Shown here piece after piece: positions 1 to 8,533 of a stretch of 64,000 nt of DNA. The stretch covers positions 248,001 to 312,000 of the forward strand of contig CAVPLH010000010.1 of the NCBI GenBank assembly GCA_963705955.1, written 5' to 3'. This DNA is from WHSW01 sp963705955. Lineage in GTDB: Bacteria > Actinomycetota > Thermoleophilia > Solirubrobacterales > 70-9. The stretch's first letter is position 1. The number at the start of each line of letters is the position of its first letter. A program made the translations under genes and the position numbers. The notes under the pieces are model-generated. The model did not search any database. It was not told the origin of the DNA and saw only the letters and a program-made list of their open reading frames with translations.

Positions 1-936
1 ACGAGCGTCCTGAAGCCGGCTGAGAACACGCCGCTTTCGACCTTCAAGCTGGCCGAGGTCGCGGCCGACATCCTGCCGCCGGGCGTGCTCAACGTGATCG
101 GCGGCCACGGCGACCCGGCGGGCGCCGCGATGGTCACCAACCCCGGGGTCGACATGGTCTCGCTGACCGGCTCGCCGGCGACCGGCAAGTGGATCGCCAA
201 GGCGGCCGCGGACACGCTGAAGCGGGTCCACCTCGAGCTCGGCGGGAAGGCGCCGGTGATCGTCTTCGACGATGCCGACATGGACACGGCGCTCGAGTTC
301 ATCGCCGCGACGGCGCTCTTCAACGCCGGCCAGGACTGCACGGCTGCGACTCGGATCCTCGCCGCCGGGGACGTCTACGACAACGTCGTCAGCGGCCTCT
401 CCGAGCAGGCGCAGGGCTACAAGATGGGTGACCTCGACGATCCCGAGACGACCCTCGGACCGGTGATCTCCGAGGTCCAGCGCGAGCGCGTTGGAGGCTT
501 CATCGAGCGCAAGCCCGATCACGCCGAGGTCGTCACCGGGGGCAAGCAACCCGACGATCTCCCGGGCTTCTACTACGAGCCGACCGTGGTCGCGAACCTC
601 GAGCAGGACGACGAGATGATCCAGGACGAGATCTTCGGCCCGGTGATGACCGTGCAGCGGTTCGACGACGAGGCGAAGGCGATCGAGTGGGCGAACGGGA
701 CCAAGTACGGGCTCGCCGCCTCGGTCTGGACCCGGGACGTGGGCCGCGCGTTCAGGGTCGCGAACGCGATTCGCTTCGGGGCCGTGTGGATCAACAACCA
801 CATCACGATGGCCTCGGAGATGCCGCACGGCGGCTTCAAGCAGTCCGGTTACGGCAAGGACATGTCCGCGTACTCGGTCGAGGACTACACCGTGGTCAAG
901 CACGTGATGCTGAACCTCGAGCTCGACGACGAGTAG
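1..936 (+). CDS. Aldehyde dehydrogenase, gamma-aminobutyraldehyde type (5' partial)
   Basis: NAD(P)-dependent aldehyde dehydrogenase cut by the window start; the reading frame is open from base 1 and stops at 936. Visible family signatures are the VLKPAENTPLS segment of the cofactor domain, the LTGSPATGK loop, the general-base Glu in LELGGKAP and the nucleophile in FNAGQDCTAATR (Cys codon 337-339). The GQDCTA context is typical of aminobutyraldehyde/betaine-aldehyde-type dehydrogenases, which oxidise 4-aminobutanal to GABA. The amine oxidase at 9651 and the PotABCD-like genes at 21-25 kb would supply such a substrate, so a role in polyamine breakdown is my inference; succinate-semialdehyde or another aldehyde remains possible. 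An 11-bp stem terminator follows. Confidence 0.88.
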   Translation, partial: TSVLKPAENTPLSTFKLAEVAADILPPGVLNVIGGHGDPAGAAMVTNPGVDMVSLTGSPATGKWIAKAAADTLKRVHLELGGKAPVIVFDDADMDTALEFIAATALFNAGQDCTAATRILAAGDVYDNVVSGLSEQAQGYKMGDLDDPETTLGPVISEVQRERVGGFIERKPDHAEVVTGGKQPDDLPGFYYEPTVVANLEQDDEMIQDEIFGPVMTVQRFDDEAKAIEWANGTKYGLAASVWTRDVGRAFRVANAIRFGAVWINNHITMASEMPHGGFKQSGYGKDMSAYSVEDYTVVKHVMLNLELDDE

Positions 937-961
937 GGCGCGAGCGGAACCTCTGCGGGCC

Positions 962-989
962 GCGGGCCGGGCAAATGCGCCCGGCCCGC
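962..989 (+). terminator. Hairpin terminator after the aldehyde dehydrogenase
   Basis: Perfect 11-bp stem: GCGGGCCGGGC (962-972), loop AAATGC, GCCCGGCCCGC (979-989), starting 26 nt after the stop codon. No U-tract follows, as is common for GC-rich actinobacterial terminators. Confidence 0.6.
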
Positions 990-1083
990 ACCGGTTTGGA
1001 TCGGTGGTTTGGAATCCCTGGCCTATGGATACGGGGGACCGCATGGCAAGAAGGGGGCGGCTCGCCGCCAAGGGGACCAGGGA

Positions 1084-1323
1084 GTGACGCGCGCGCAGGC
1101 CGAGCTCGAGTGCGCCCGCCTCGCGGCTGCGCATCCCGACCGCGCCTGCACCACGTGGCGCGCCCACGAGCAGTCCGAAGGCCGTTGGACGGTGGTCCGG
1201 ATCCCGCTCAGCCCGACACCCCCGGCGCGCGGTCGGAACCAAGCAAGCGGGCCGATGCCGTTCGGCGGCGATCCCCGCCCCGGGCCGTTCCAAGACGCTC
1301 CGCCGTACGCGGCCGGCGTCTAG
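1084..1323 (+). CDS. Small conserved-type protein of unknown function
   Basis: A frame of 79 codons beginning at GTG 1084, just after an AGGG-rich stretch that can serve as ribosome binding site. The first half, with AELECARLAAAHPDRACTTW and then EGRWTVVRIPL, resembles short actinobacterial proteins that read '..HPDR.T..W..R...G.W.VV.V'. The second half is Pro/Arg/Gly-rich and looks disordered. An upstream TTG at 1009 would add 25 unconserved residues, so I prefer 1084. It lies tail-to-tail with the thioesterase. No function can be assigned. Confidence 0.45.
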   Translation: MTRAQAELECARLAAAHPDRACTTWRAHEQSEGRWTVVRIPLSPTPPARGRNQASGPMPFGGDPRPGPFQDAPPYAAGV

Positions 1324-1330
1324 GTCGGCC

Positions 1331-2149
1331 CTAGGCGTCTCGCTCGGGCGCCCGGGCGCCGATCAGGAGCGCGAACTGGCGCGATTGCGCCACCAGCGTG
1401 CCGTCCGGGGTCCAGAGCTCGCCCTCTTCGTCGAAGAAGCCGTCGCGGACGAGCCGGGTGCGGAAACGACCGAGCAGCAGCGAGTCCGCGAGTGGGAGCG
1501 GGGCCCTGAAGTGGACGGTGAGATCGATCGTCGGCGCCGGGGCGAGCTCGACAAGGCGCGGCCAGGGGGCCGGAAACCAGGCGTCGGCGAGCATCGCGAC
1601 CGCCGCGGCGTCGAGCGGCCGCCGCTCGCGGAGCCCGATCCAGCCGCCGACCTCGGCCCGCGCCGCGCCGCTGAACGGGGGTTCCCCGATCCGCGGGACG
1701 ATCGCCAGCCGTTCGGTGAACGGGGGTGATCGCGAGCCGAGCTGGGACGGCGGCGGCTCGCGCTCGGCCGGGCCGGCGGGCTCGACCTCGGGCATCACGG
1801 CGTCCGCCAGCAGCGGCCCGGGCCACGGCTTCGAGTAGGCGCCGAGCGCGACCGCGATCAGCTTCCCGGCCTGCTCGAGGCGACCGCTGACGGTCGACAG
1901 GGAGCGGCCGGCGCGCTCGATCGCAGCCGTGACGATCACCGGCCCGTCGACCGGTGGGCGCAGGAAGTGGGCGGTCACCGAGCGCGCCGTGCGTTCGGGG
2001 TCGGCGACGGCGAGCTCCAGCCCGCGGATCAGGATCGCCATCACGTAGCCCCCGAGCGGGCCCCGCGGCGTGTCCCAGCCGGGCGCGATCTCCCCCTCCC
2101 AGGCGCCATCGCGCGCGGGGCGCAGGGCGATGTCGTCGTCGAAGCCCAT
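1331..2149 (-). CDS. Thioesterase family protein (TesB-like double hotdog)
   Basis: 272 residues. The N-terminal half carries a hotdog signature, WDTPRGPLGGYVMAILIRGL, followed by TARSVTAHFLRPPVDGPVIV. The C-terminal half repeats the fold with IDLTVHFRAPLP and ends in GTLVAQSRQFALL, the usual end of TesB/4HBT_3 acyl-CoA thioesterases. It would hydrolyse an acyl-CoA in the cytosol. It lies 51 bp downstream of the PYROXD2-like gene on the same strand and is probably co-transcribed with it under the operator at 3914-3932, so it belongs with the acyl-CoA synthetase/dehydrogenase group. Acyl chain preference cannot be read from the sequence. Confidence 0.82.
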   Translation of the reverse strand: MGFDDDIALRPARDGAWEGEIAPGWDTPRGPLGGYVMAILIRGLELAVADPERTARSVTAHFLRPPVDGPVIVTAAIERAGRSLSTVSGRLEQAGKLIAVALGAYSKPWPGPLLADAVMPEVEPAGPAEREPPPSQLGSRSPPFTERLAIVPRIGEPPFSGAARAEVGGWIGLRERRPLDAAAVAMLADAWFPAPWPRLVELAPAPTIDLTVHFRAPLPLADSLLLGRFRTRLVRDGFFDEEGELWTPDGTLVAQSRQFALLIGARAPERDA

Positions 2150-2200
2150 CGGCGGCGGGACGATAACCGGACCGCGCCGACGCGAGCCGGCGGTCGTCGT

Positions 2201-3889
2201 CTAGGCCGAGGTCCGGCTGCGCCAGGGCCGGCGCGAGCGCTTGCGGTCCTTGAGGATCCTGTGGGCGGCGTTGTGACCCGAGCAGCCGGTGACGCCACCG
2301 CCGGGGTGGGTCCCGGCACCGCACAGATAGAGGCCGCCGATCGGGGTCGCGTACTGGGCCATCTCGGGGTGCGGGCGCATGAACGCCATCTGATCGAGGC
2401 CCTGCTCGCCCTGGAAGATGGAGCCGCCCTGGAGTCCGAAGATGCGCTCGAGGTCGGGCGGGGCGAGGACCTCGCGTTCGAGGACCGCACCCGGCAGGTT
2501 GGGGGCGAACTCCCCGAGCTGGTCGATGCACGCATCGCCGTAGCGCTCCCGGTCGCCGGGCTTCCAGTCCTCCTCGTTCGGAGGCCCGTACTGGGTGAAC
2601 ATCGTCATCACCCAGCGGCCGTCGTCGGTCAGCGTCGTGTCGACGGCGGAGGGCAGCTCGGCCTCGACGTAGGGATGCTCGGCCGGCTTGCCGAGCGTCG
2701 CGTCCTGCCAGGCGCGCTCGAGGTAGTCGATCGAGGGGCAGATGTTCACACCCGCGGTCATCATCAACTGCTGCTCCTGCTCGGTGACGCCCTCGTACTT
2801 GGGCGGCTCCGAGAGCACCATGTTGACCTTGACCGAGGCGCCACGGGTCCGGTAGCGGGCCATGTCCTCGCCGATCTCGGCCGGGAAGTTCTCGGCCCCG
2901 GCGAGCTCGAGGACGGTGGTCTTCGGGTGCGCTCCGGAGGCGACTATCGGCGCCCGCAGCTCGGTGCCGTCGGCGAGCGTGACCCCGATCGCGGCGCCGT
3001 TGCGGACGTCGATCGAGGCGACCTCGGCGCCCGTCAGGATCTCGGCGCCGGCGCTCTCGGCCGCGCGCGCGATCGCCTGGCTGATCGCGCCCATGCCCCC
3101 GATCACCTGACCCCAGGCGCCCTCGATGCCGCCGCACTGGCCGAGCGCGTGGTGGAGGAGGTTGTACGCCGTGCCGGGCGTCCGCGGGCCGGCCCAGACG
3201 CCGACCACGCCGCTCGACGCGGTCGATCCCTTGAGCCCGTCGAGCTCGAAGTAGTCATCGAGCAGGTCGCCGACCGACATCGTGAAGACGCGGACCAGCT
3301 CGTGGATCTCGCGCTTCGAGAACCCGGCCATCCGCCCCGCCTCGCGGAGCAGCGCGGCGAGGTCGCCGGGCGCCTTCGAGCCGAGCGCAGGCGGCTCGCG
3401 CAGCATCATCGGCTTGACGAACTGCGCGGCCCGGTCGAAGAGCGCCTCGAACTTCGGATACGCCTCGGCGTCCTTGCGCGAGTACTTGGCGATCGACGCC
3501 GCCGTCTCGTGAACCTCGTTGAAGAAGAAGATCGGGCCCTGCTCGGTCAGCGAGACGTAGGCGGGGTCGAGCGGGATCGCCCGATAGCCGAAGCTCTCGA
3601 GCTTCAGGTCGGAGACGATCTTCGGCTGCAGCATCGAGACGACGTACGACGCGCGCGAGACCCGCGCGCCGGGCCAGAGCTCCTCGGTGACGCACGCGCC
3701 GCCGAGGATCTCGCGGCGTTCGAGGCAGATCACCCGCAACCCGGCTCGGGCGAGGTAGGCGGTCGCCGTCAGCCCGTTGTGACCTCCGCCGACGACGATC
3801 GCGTCGTATGAGCGGGGACCTCGGCCGGGGGCCTTGCCTCCGGTCGCGGGGGCGTCGGGCGTGGTGGTGCGGTCAGTAGCGGCTTCCAT
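2201..3889 (-). CDS. FAD-dependent oxidoreductase, PYROXD2/phytoene-desaturase-like
   Basis: 562 residues. An N-terminal dinucleotide-binding motif (YDAIVVGGGHNGLTATAYLA, residues ~28-47) is followed by LERREILGGACVTEE, and the C-terminal FAD motif reads GGLYLCGAGTHPGGGVTGCSG. This pattern is the CrtI-like amine-oxidase superfamily and is nearest to PYROXD2-type proteins. No crtB or other carotenoid gene is nearby, so carotenoid synthesis is unlikely; redox work on a lipid or acyl substrate is my guess. The -10 box TAGGGT (3901-3896) lies 6 nt before ATG, which implies a leaderless mRNA, and a palindromic operator covers the -35 region. The thioesterase follows on the same strand. Confidence 0.85.
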   Translation of the reverse strand: MEAATDRTTTPDAPATGGKAPGRGPRSYDAIVVGGGHNGLTATAYLARAGLRVICLERREILGGACVTEELWPGARVSRASYVVSMLQPKIVSDLKLESFGYRAIPLDPAYVSLTEQGPIFFFNEVHETAASIAKYSRKDAEAYPKFEALFDRAAQFVKPMMLREPPALGSKAPGDLAALLREAGRMAGFSKREIHELVRVFTMSVGDLLDDYFELDGLKGSTASSGVVGVWAGPRTPGTAYNLLHHALGQCGGIEGAWGQVIGGMGAISQAIARAAESAGAEILTGAEVASIDVRNGAAIGVTLADGTELRAPIVASGAHPKTTVLELAGAENFPAEIGEDMARYRTRGASVKVNMVLSEPPKYEGVTEQEQQLMMTAGVNICPSIDYLERAWQDATLGKPAEHPYVEAELPSAVDTTLTDDGRWVMTMFTQYGPPNEEDWKPGDRERYGDACIDQLGEFAPNLPGAVLEREVLAPPDLERIFGLQGGSIFQGEQGLDQMAFMRPHPEMAQYATPIGGLYLCGAGTHPGGGVTGCSGHNAAHRILKDRKRSRRPWRSRTSA

Positions 3890-3895
3890 GCCGGG

Positions 3896-3932
3896 ACCCT
3901 ACCAAAGTAGTGAGATTGACTACAAGGTCAAC
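3896..3932 (-). promoter_or_regulatory. Promoter with TetR-type operator, copy 1
   Basis: The inverted repeat TTGAC-TACAAG-GTCAA (3916-3931) sits about 35 nt upstream of the PYROXD2-like start, and the -10 TAGGGT is at 3901-3896. The 19-mer GATTGACTACAAGGTCAAC (3914-3932) recurs exactly at 7276-7294. The 5-6-5 layout and position over the -35 region suggest a TetR-family repressor site; the TetR gene at 8782 is the nearest candidate. Confidence 0.7.
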
Positions 3933-3946
3933 GTCACGTTGAGGCG

Positions 3947-6040
3947 CTAGGCGGCGACGACCCGGCGCCGGGCGACCGCGTCGAGGGCGACGGCGCCGTC
4001 ACGACCAACGACCACGGGGTTGAGCTCGAGCAGCGACAGATCCCGCTCGAGCAGCAGGTCGCCGGCGCGGGCGGCGAGCTCGGCGACGGCCGCGAGGTCG
4101 GCGGCCGGCCCGCCCCGGGCGCCGAGCAGTGCTCCGGCCCCGCGCAGCGAGGCGATCGCTTCCGCGACGCGGTCGGCGCCGCAGGGCAGCGGCACGATCG
4201 CGACGTCGTCGAACGCCTCGGTCCAGATCCCGCCGAGGCCGACGACGAGCGCCGGGACCACCGCGTCGGCGCGCACGGCGACGATCAGCTCGACACCGGT
4301 CGAAGCCATCCGCTCGACCAGGAACGATGCGTCGCGGGCTTCCGGCAGGCGGGCGAGGCGCTCGAACGCCGCCCGCAGCTCGGGCTCGTCGCCGAGGTCG
4401 AGGGCGATCGCCCCGGAATCGGTCTTGTGGGCGAGCCCGGGAGCCGAGAGCTTCAGAGCCACCGGCCACCCGATCCGCTCGGCGATCTCGAGACAGCCGT
4501 CGAGGTCGGAGGCCTCGTCGCCGTCGGGCACGGCGATTCCAGCCTCGGAGAGCATGCGCTTCGCGGCCCCCTCCGGGACCCAACCGTCGCCCTCGGCGTC
4601 ACCCGCCGCATCGCGGACCGCCCCCGCGATCGCCCGCATTCGCGCCGGCTCGACCGGCGGCTGGGCGAGAGCCGCGGTGCAGGCGATCGCGGTTCGCAGG
4701 CCGGCGATCGCGGGCAGTCCCCGGGCGCCGAGCTCCCGGGTTGCCCGCTCGTCGACCAGGTCGGGGAGCGTCGACGCGAACAGCGCCGCGGTGCCGGACT
4801 CGATCGCTCCGGCCGCGAGCCCCTCGCGGACGGCCGCCCACTCGGCCTCGTGCTCCTCGGAGAGGCCATGGGGGTGGTCGTAGCAGAGCAGCAGCTGGTC
4901 GATCCCGGGGTCGGAGCCGACCGCCGCGGCGATCTGCCGCAGTCGCTCGGTATCCGCCCAGACCAGCGAGGTGTAATCGAGCGGGTTGGCGATCGTCGCC
5001 GCCTCGGGGAGCAGCTCGCGCAGGGTCGCGCCGGTGGCGGCCGAGAGCTCGGGCAGCTCGATCCCGGCCGACTCGCACTCGTCGGCGGCGAGGCCCGAGT
5101 CGCCGCCCGAGCAGGTGAGGACCGCGAGCCCTCCGGCTCCCGCCGGGCGGGCGCGGGGCTCCGACAGCGCCCGCGCCAGCTCGAGCAGATCGTGCGGATC
5201 CGCGGCCCAAGCCCCGCCCGCCTCCTCGATCAGGGCGCGAAAGACGCGCTGGTCGCCGGCCAACGCGCCGGTATGCGAGGCGGCGGAGCGCGCGCCCGCC
5301 TCCGAGGACCCGACCTTGAGCACCGCGACGCCGACGCCTCGCTCGGCACACCGCGCCAGCGCCTCCGCGAGCCGGGCGCCGTCGCCGTCGGACTCGAGGA
5401 ACATCGCCACCGAGCCGATCCCGGGCTCCGCGGCCAGCGCGTCGAGCCAGTCGCTCGCGTCGAGCACCGCCTGGTTTCCGGTCGAGATCACGGTGTGGAA
5501 GTCGATCCCGCGTCGCGATCCGATCGCGTTCACGGCGACGTTGCCGCTCTGGGAGATCATCGCGACGCGGCCCGGGTCGAGCGCCGGTACCGAGTCGCCC
5601 CAGAGTGGCGCCCGCGACCGGACCGCGACGACGCCGTTGCCGTTCGGACCGCAGACCGGTAGTCCGCCGGCGAGCGCCGCCTCCCGTAGCTCGGCCTCGA
5701 GGCCGGCGCCGGCCTCGACCTCGCCGAACCCGGCCGCGAAGACGACCGCGCCGCGGCAGCCGCGCTCCGCCGCGTCGGCGATCACCGCCGGGACCTTCGC
5801 GGCCGGGATCGCGACCACCACCGCGTCGACCGGCTCCGGGAGGTCGCGCACGCTCGGATAACAGGGGCGCCCGTGGACGGATTCGCGCCTCGGGTGGACT
5901 CCGTAGACGGCACCGTCGAACCCGGCTCGGTCGAGGTTCTCGAGCACGGTGTCTCCGTATGAGCCGGGCCGGTCATTGGCGCCGACGACCGCGACGGAGC
6001 GCGGTCGCAGCAGCGACGTGAGGTCGAACCCCGCGGTCAG
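3947..6040 (-). CDS. Acyl-CoA synthetase, NDP/ADP-forming (acetate-CoA ligase family)
   Basis: About 697 residues from the start I propose. Order: CoA-binding Rossmann domain (LLRPRSVAVVGANDRPGSYG near residue 9), succinyl-CoA-ligase-like domain with SASHTGALAGD (phospho-His region), then an ATP-grasp domain beginning at EGAAKRMLSEAGIAVP and including PVALKLSAPGLAHKTDSGAI and LLELNPVVV. It makes acyl-CoA from an organic acid with release of ADP and phosphate. GTG 5947 would delete the first Rossmann strand and no ATG, GTG or TTG lies in frame further upstream. The only fitting start is CTG 6040-6038, giving a CTGA overlap with the acyl-CoA dehydrogenase stop. Co-transcribed with that gene; substrate unknown. 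Confidence 0.87.
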   Translation of the reverse strand: MTAGFDLTSLLRPRSVAVVGANDRPGSYGDTVLENLDRAGFDGAVYGVHPRRESVHGRPCYPSVRDLPEPVDAVVVAIPAAKVPAVIADAAERGCRGAVVFAAGFGEVEAGAGLEAELREAALAGGLPVCGPNGNGVVAVRSRAPLWGDSVPALDPGRVAMISQSGNVAVNAIGSRRGIDFHTVISTGNQAVLDASDWLDALAAEPGIGSVAMFLESDGDGARLAEALARCAERGVGVAVLKVGSSEAGARSAASHTGALAGDQRVFRALIEEAGGAWAADPHDLLELARALSEPRARPAGAGGLAVLTCSGGDSGLAADECESAGIELPELSAATGATLRELLPEAATIANPLDYTSLVWADTERLRQIAAAVGSDPGIDQLLLCYDHPHGLSEEHEAEWAAVREGLAAGAIESGTAALFASTLPDLVDERATRELGARGLPAIAGLRTAIACTAALAQPPVEPARMRAIAGAVRDAAGDAEGDGWVPEGAAKRMLSEAGIAVPDGDEASDLDGCLEIAERIGWPVALKLSAPGLAHKTDSGAIALDLGDEPELRAAFERLARLPEARDASFLVERMASTGVELIVAVRADAVVPALVVGLGGIWTEAFDDVAIVPLPCGADRVAEAIASLRGAGALLGARGGPAADLAAVAELAARAGDLLLERDLSLLELNPVVVGRDGAVALDAVARRRVVAA

Positions 6041-7254
6041 TGCAGCATCGCCTCGACGCCGCGGCGCTCGAGGCCGCGCGCCACGATCAGTCGCTGGATC
6101 TCGCTCGTTCCCTCCCAGATGCGGTCGACGCGCAGCTCACGCAGGAGCCGCTCGGCGACGTTGGAGCGCAGGTATCCGCGTCCGCCGAACGCCTGCACGC
6201 AGCGGTCGGCGCAGCGTCCCGCCGCCTCGCTGGTGAACAGCTTCGCCATCGACGCCTTGTGATGGACGAGCTTCGCGTCGGCGCCGGCGTCGGCGAGCGC
6301 GGCGACGGTGAAGGTGAGCAGCCGGCCGGCGGCGGCGTCGGCGGCCGAGTCGGCGAGCGGGAAGGAGACCCCCTGATGGTCATAGACGCGGGCCCCGCCC
6401 TGTTCGCGAGCGGTCGCCCAGGCGACGGTCTCGTCGAGCAATCGCCAGATCGCGCCCCCGCAGCGCGCCGCGATCCCGAGCCGCTCCTCGGTGAACCAGG
6501 AGCGCTGAAGCTCCTCGCCTCCGCCGATCCCGCCGATCACGTCGCCCTCGCCCACCTCGACGTCGGTGAACCGGATCGTCGGGTGTCCGTCGGGATAGTT
6601 GTGGGTGAACGCCGGGTCGTCGACGATCTCGATCCCCGCCAGCCCACGGTCGACGACGAACAGGGTCGGCAGCCGCTCGTCGCCCTCGACGAGGTTCGCC
6701 ATGACGACGAACACCGCGGCGCGATCGCCGCCGGTGACGAACCACTTCTCGCCGTTGAGCCGGAAGCCCGCGCCGGTGCGCCGCGCGGTCGCGACGATGC
6801 CCGAGGGGTCCGAGCCGGCGTCGCGCTCGGTGACCGCGTAGGCGTCCTTGAGCTCGCCGCGCAGCGCGGGGCGGAGGTAGCGGTCGATGTGCTCGTCGGA
6901 GGCGTGCGCCCAGACGTTGTAGGCCTGTGGCACGTGCCAGTGGATCGCGTTCGTCGTCCGTCCGTACTGCTCCTCGACCAGCGCCCACTCGACCCGCGAC
7001 CAACCCTGGCCGCCGTGCTCGCGGGAGTGCATCCCGCCGTCGAGCTTGGCGGCGATCGCCGCCCGCTTGACCTCGGCGATCGTCTCCGCGGGGAGCTTCC
7101 CGCCGAGGCTCTCGGCCTCCTCTTCGAGCGGGATCAGGACGTCCTCGACAAACCGGCGGGCGCGGGCCTGGAGGTCGAGCGCCGAGGCGCCGAGCTGGAT
7201 GCCGGCCGGGGCCGGCGGGATCTGCGCCACATCAGGGGCCGACTTGACCTCCAT
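6037..7254 (-). CDS. Acyl-CoA dehydrogenase
   Basis: 405 residues with the full FAD-dependent acyl-CoA dehydrogenase layout: helical N-terminal domain (residues ~20-140), beta domain with AVTERDAGSDPSG and GFRLNGEKWFVTGGDRA, and C-terminal helical domain with VQAFGGRGYLRSNVAERLLRELR and the terminal RIWEGTSEIQRLIVARGL. It introduces an alpha-beta double bond into an acyl-CoA, with electrons passed to ETF. The promoter is near consensus: -35 TTGACC (7293-7288), 18-nt spacer, -10 TAGTCT (7269-7264), 9 nt before ATG, so the mRNA is probably leaderless. The -35 lies inside the palindromic operator. The downstream synthetase overlaps the stop by 4 bp. Divergent from the Rieske gene. Confidence 0.92.
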   Translation of the reverse strand: MEVKSAPDVAQIPPAPAGIQLGASALDLQARARRFVEDVLIPLEEEAESLGGKLPAETIAEVKRAAIAAKLDGGMHSREHGGQGWSRVEWALVEEQYGRTTNAIHWHVPQAYNVWAHASDEHIDRYLRPALRGELKDAYAVTERDAGSDPSGIVATARRTGAGFRLNGEKWFVTGGDRAAVFVVMANLVEGDERLPTLFVVDRGLAGIEIVDDPAFTHNYPDGHPTIRFTDVEVGEGDVIGGIGGGEELQRSWFTEERLGIAARCGGAIWRLLDETVAWATAREQGGARVYDHQGVSFPLADSAADAAAGRLLTFTVAALADAGADAKLVHHKASMAKLFTSEAAGRCADRCVQAFGGRGYLRSNVAERLLRELRVDRIWEGTSEIQRLIVARGLERRGVEAMLH

Positions 7255-7263
7255 CGAGCCGGG

Positions 7264-7294
7264 AGACTAACATGCGATTGACTACAAGGTCAAC
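7264..7294. promoter_or_regulatory. Divergent promoter with TetR-type operator, copy 2
   Basis: The second exact copy of GATTGACTACAAGGTCAAC (7276-7294; palindrome 7278-7293). On the minus strand it supplies the -35 hexamer TTGACC, and the -10 TAGTCT follows after 18 nt. On the plus strand it lies about 45 nt upstream of the Rieske start. One bound repressor could shut both directions, linking the acyl-CoA dehydrogenase, synthetase, Rieske and PYROXD2 transcription units. Confidence 0.72.
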
Positions 7295-7336
7295 CGGGTC
7301 CGTTTCGCGCCCGAATAACCGGTCAGGAGGCCGAGC

Positions 7337-8533
7337 TTGAGCACCCAGCCGAATTCCACGCCGACGCTGGACCTCGACCCGCGCGACGTCGCCCGTACCC
7401 TCGAACCGCTCGAGCGGGCGACGATGCTGCCTCCGGCGGCGTTCGCCACCGCCGCGGTCTTCGACTGGGAGCTCGAGAACATCTTCCGCGGCTGGGTCTG
7501 CGTCGGCCACGTCTCGGTCGTCGACGAGCCGGGCAAGTTCGTGGTCCGCGAGCTCGGAACCGACAGCATCGTGGTGGTCGCCGGGGAGGACGGCGTCCCG
7601 CGCGCGTTCCTCAACGTCTGCCGCCATCGCGGGGCGCGGATCGTCGAGGAGGCCGAGGGTCAGGTCCGCAAGCGCCTCCGCTGTCCCTACCACTCGTGGT
7701 CCTACAGGCTCGACGGCTCGCTGTGCGCGGCTCCGCACATGGACGGGGTCGAGGACTTCGACTTCTCGTGCTGGGGGCTGATCGGCGTCCGGCTCGAGGT
7801 GGTCGGCGGTCTGATCCTGATCGACCTCTCCGGCGAGGCTCCGGAGATCGACGAGTACCTCGGCGAGCTGCTCTCCCACCTCGACCGGTACCGCGTCTCG
7901 ACCCTCGAGCGCGCCGACGAGGTCACCTACGACGTGCGCGCGAACTGGAAGGGCATCGCCGAGAACTACAACGAGTGTCTGCACTGCCCGGGCGTCCACC
8001 CGGAGCTGAACGCGCTCAGCGACTACATGAGCGGCGTCGAAGTGATCGGCGAGGGTGCCTGGTGCGGGGGGTCGATGACGCTGCGCGACGGCGCCAAGAC
8101 GATGGCGATCGAGAACGGCAGCGGCCACACGAACGGGCGACCGCCGATCGACGGCCTCGGCGCCAAGGAGATCGACTCGGTCGTCTATCTGGCGCTGTTC
8201 CCGAACGCGCTGATCTCGTTCCACCCGGACTACGTGATGTTGCACACCCTCTGGCCTCGTGCCGCCGATCGGACCGAGGTGATCTGCGAGTGGTACTTCG
8301 AGCCGGCCACGGTCGCCCGTCAGGACTTCGACCCCTCCGACGCGGTCGGGTTCTGGGACATGGTCAACAAGCAGGACTGGTATGTCTGCGAGCTGGCGCA
8401 GAAAGGTGTGCGCACCCGCAACTACACGGCGGGCCGGTACTCGGCGGAGGAGATCGACGTGCACGCCTTCGACCTCATGGTCGCCGACCGCTACATGGAG
8501 GCGCTGCGCGCCGGAAGCGCGGTGCCCGCATGA
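7337..8533 (+). CDS. Rieske [2Fe-2S] oxygenase, alpha subunit
   Basis: 398 residues. The Rieske cluster ligands are C95-x-H97 and C116-x2-H119 (NVCRHRGAR and RCPYHSWSY). The mononuclear-iron segment ENYNECLHCPGVHPELNALS gives the usual two His ligands, and the C-terminal half is an SRPBCC-type catalytic domain. The NECLHC..HPEL spelling resembles glycine-betaine/quaternary-amine demethylases (GbcA-like) more than classic arene dioxygenases, so oxidative demethylation of an N-methylated compound is my inference. Start TTG 7337 is set by a strong AGGAGG (7325-7330) 6 nt upstream. No intact reductase partner follows; only a 3'-coupled remnant does. Confidence 0.88.
   Translation: MSTQPNSTPTLDLDPRDVARTLEPLERATMLPPAAFATAAVFDWELENIFRGWVCVGHVSVVDEPGKFVVRELGTDSIVVVAGEDGVPRAFLNVCRHRGARIVEEAEGQVRKRLRCPYHSWSYRLDGSLCAAPHMDGVEDFDFSCWGLIGVRLEVVGGLILIDLSGEAPEIDEYLGELLSHLDRYRVSTLERADEVTYDVRANWKGIAENYNECLHCPGVHPELNALSDYMSGVEVIGEGAWCGGSMTLRDGAKTMAIENGSGHTNGRPPIDGLGAKEIDSVVYLALFPNALISFHPDYVMLHTLWPRAADRTEVICEWYFEPATVARQDFDPSDAVGFWDMVNKQDWYVCELAQKGVRTRNYTAGRYSAEEIDVHAFDLMVADRYMEALRAGSAVPA

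Noticed and set aside
1967..3811. Plus-strand open frame of about 600 codons across the thioesterase and PYROXD2-like genes
   Set aside because: Antisense shadow; it crosses two real genes and an intergenic gap, and has no recognisable motif.
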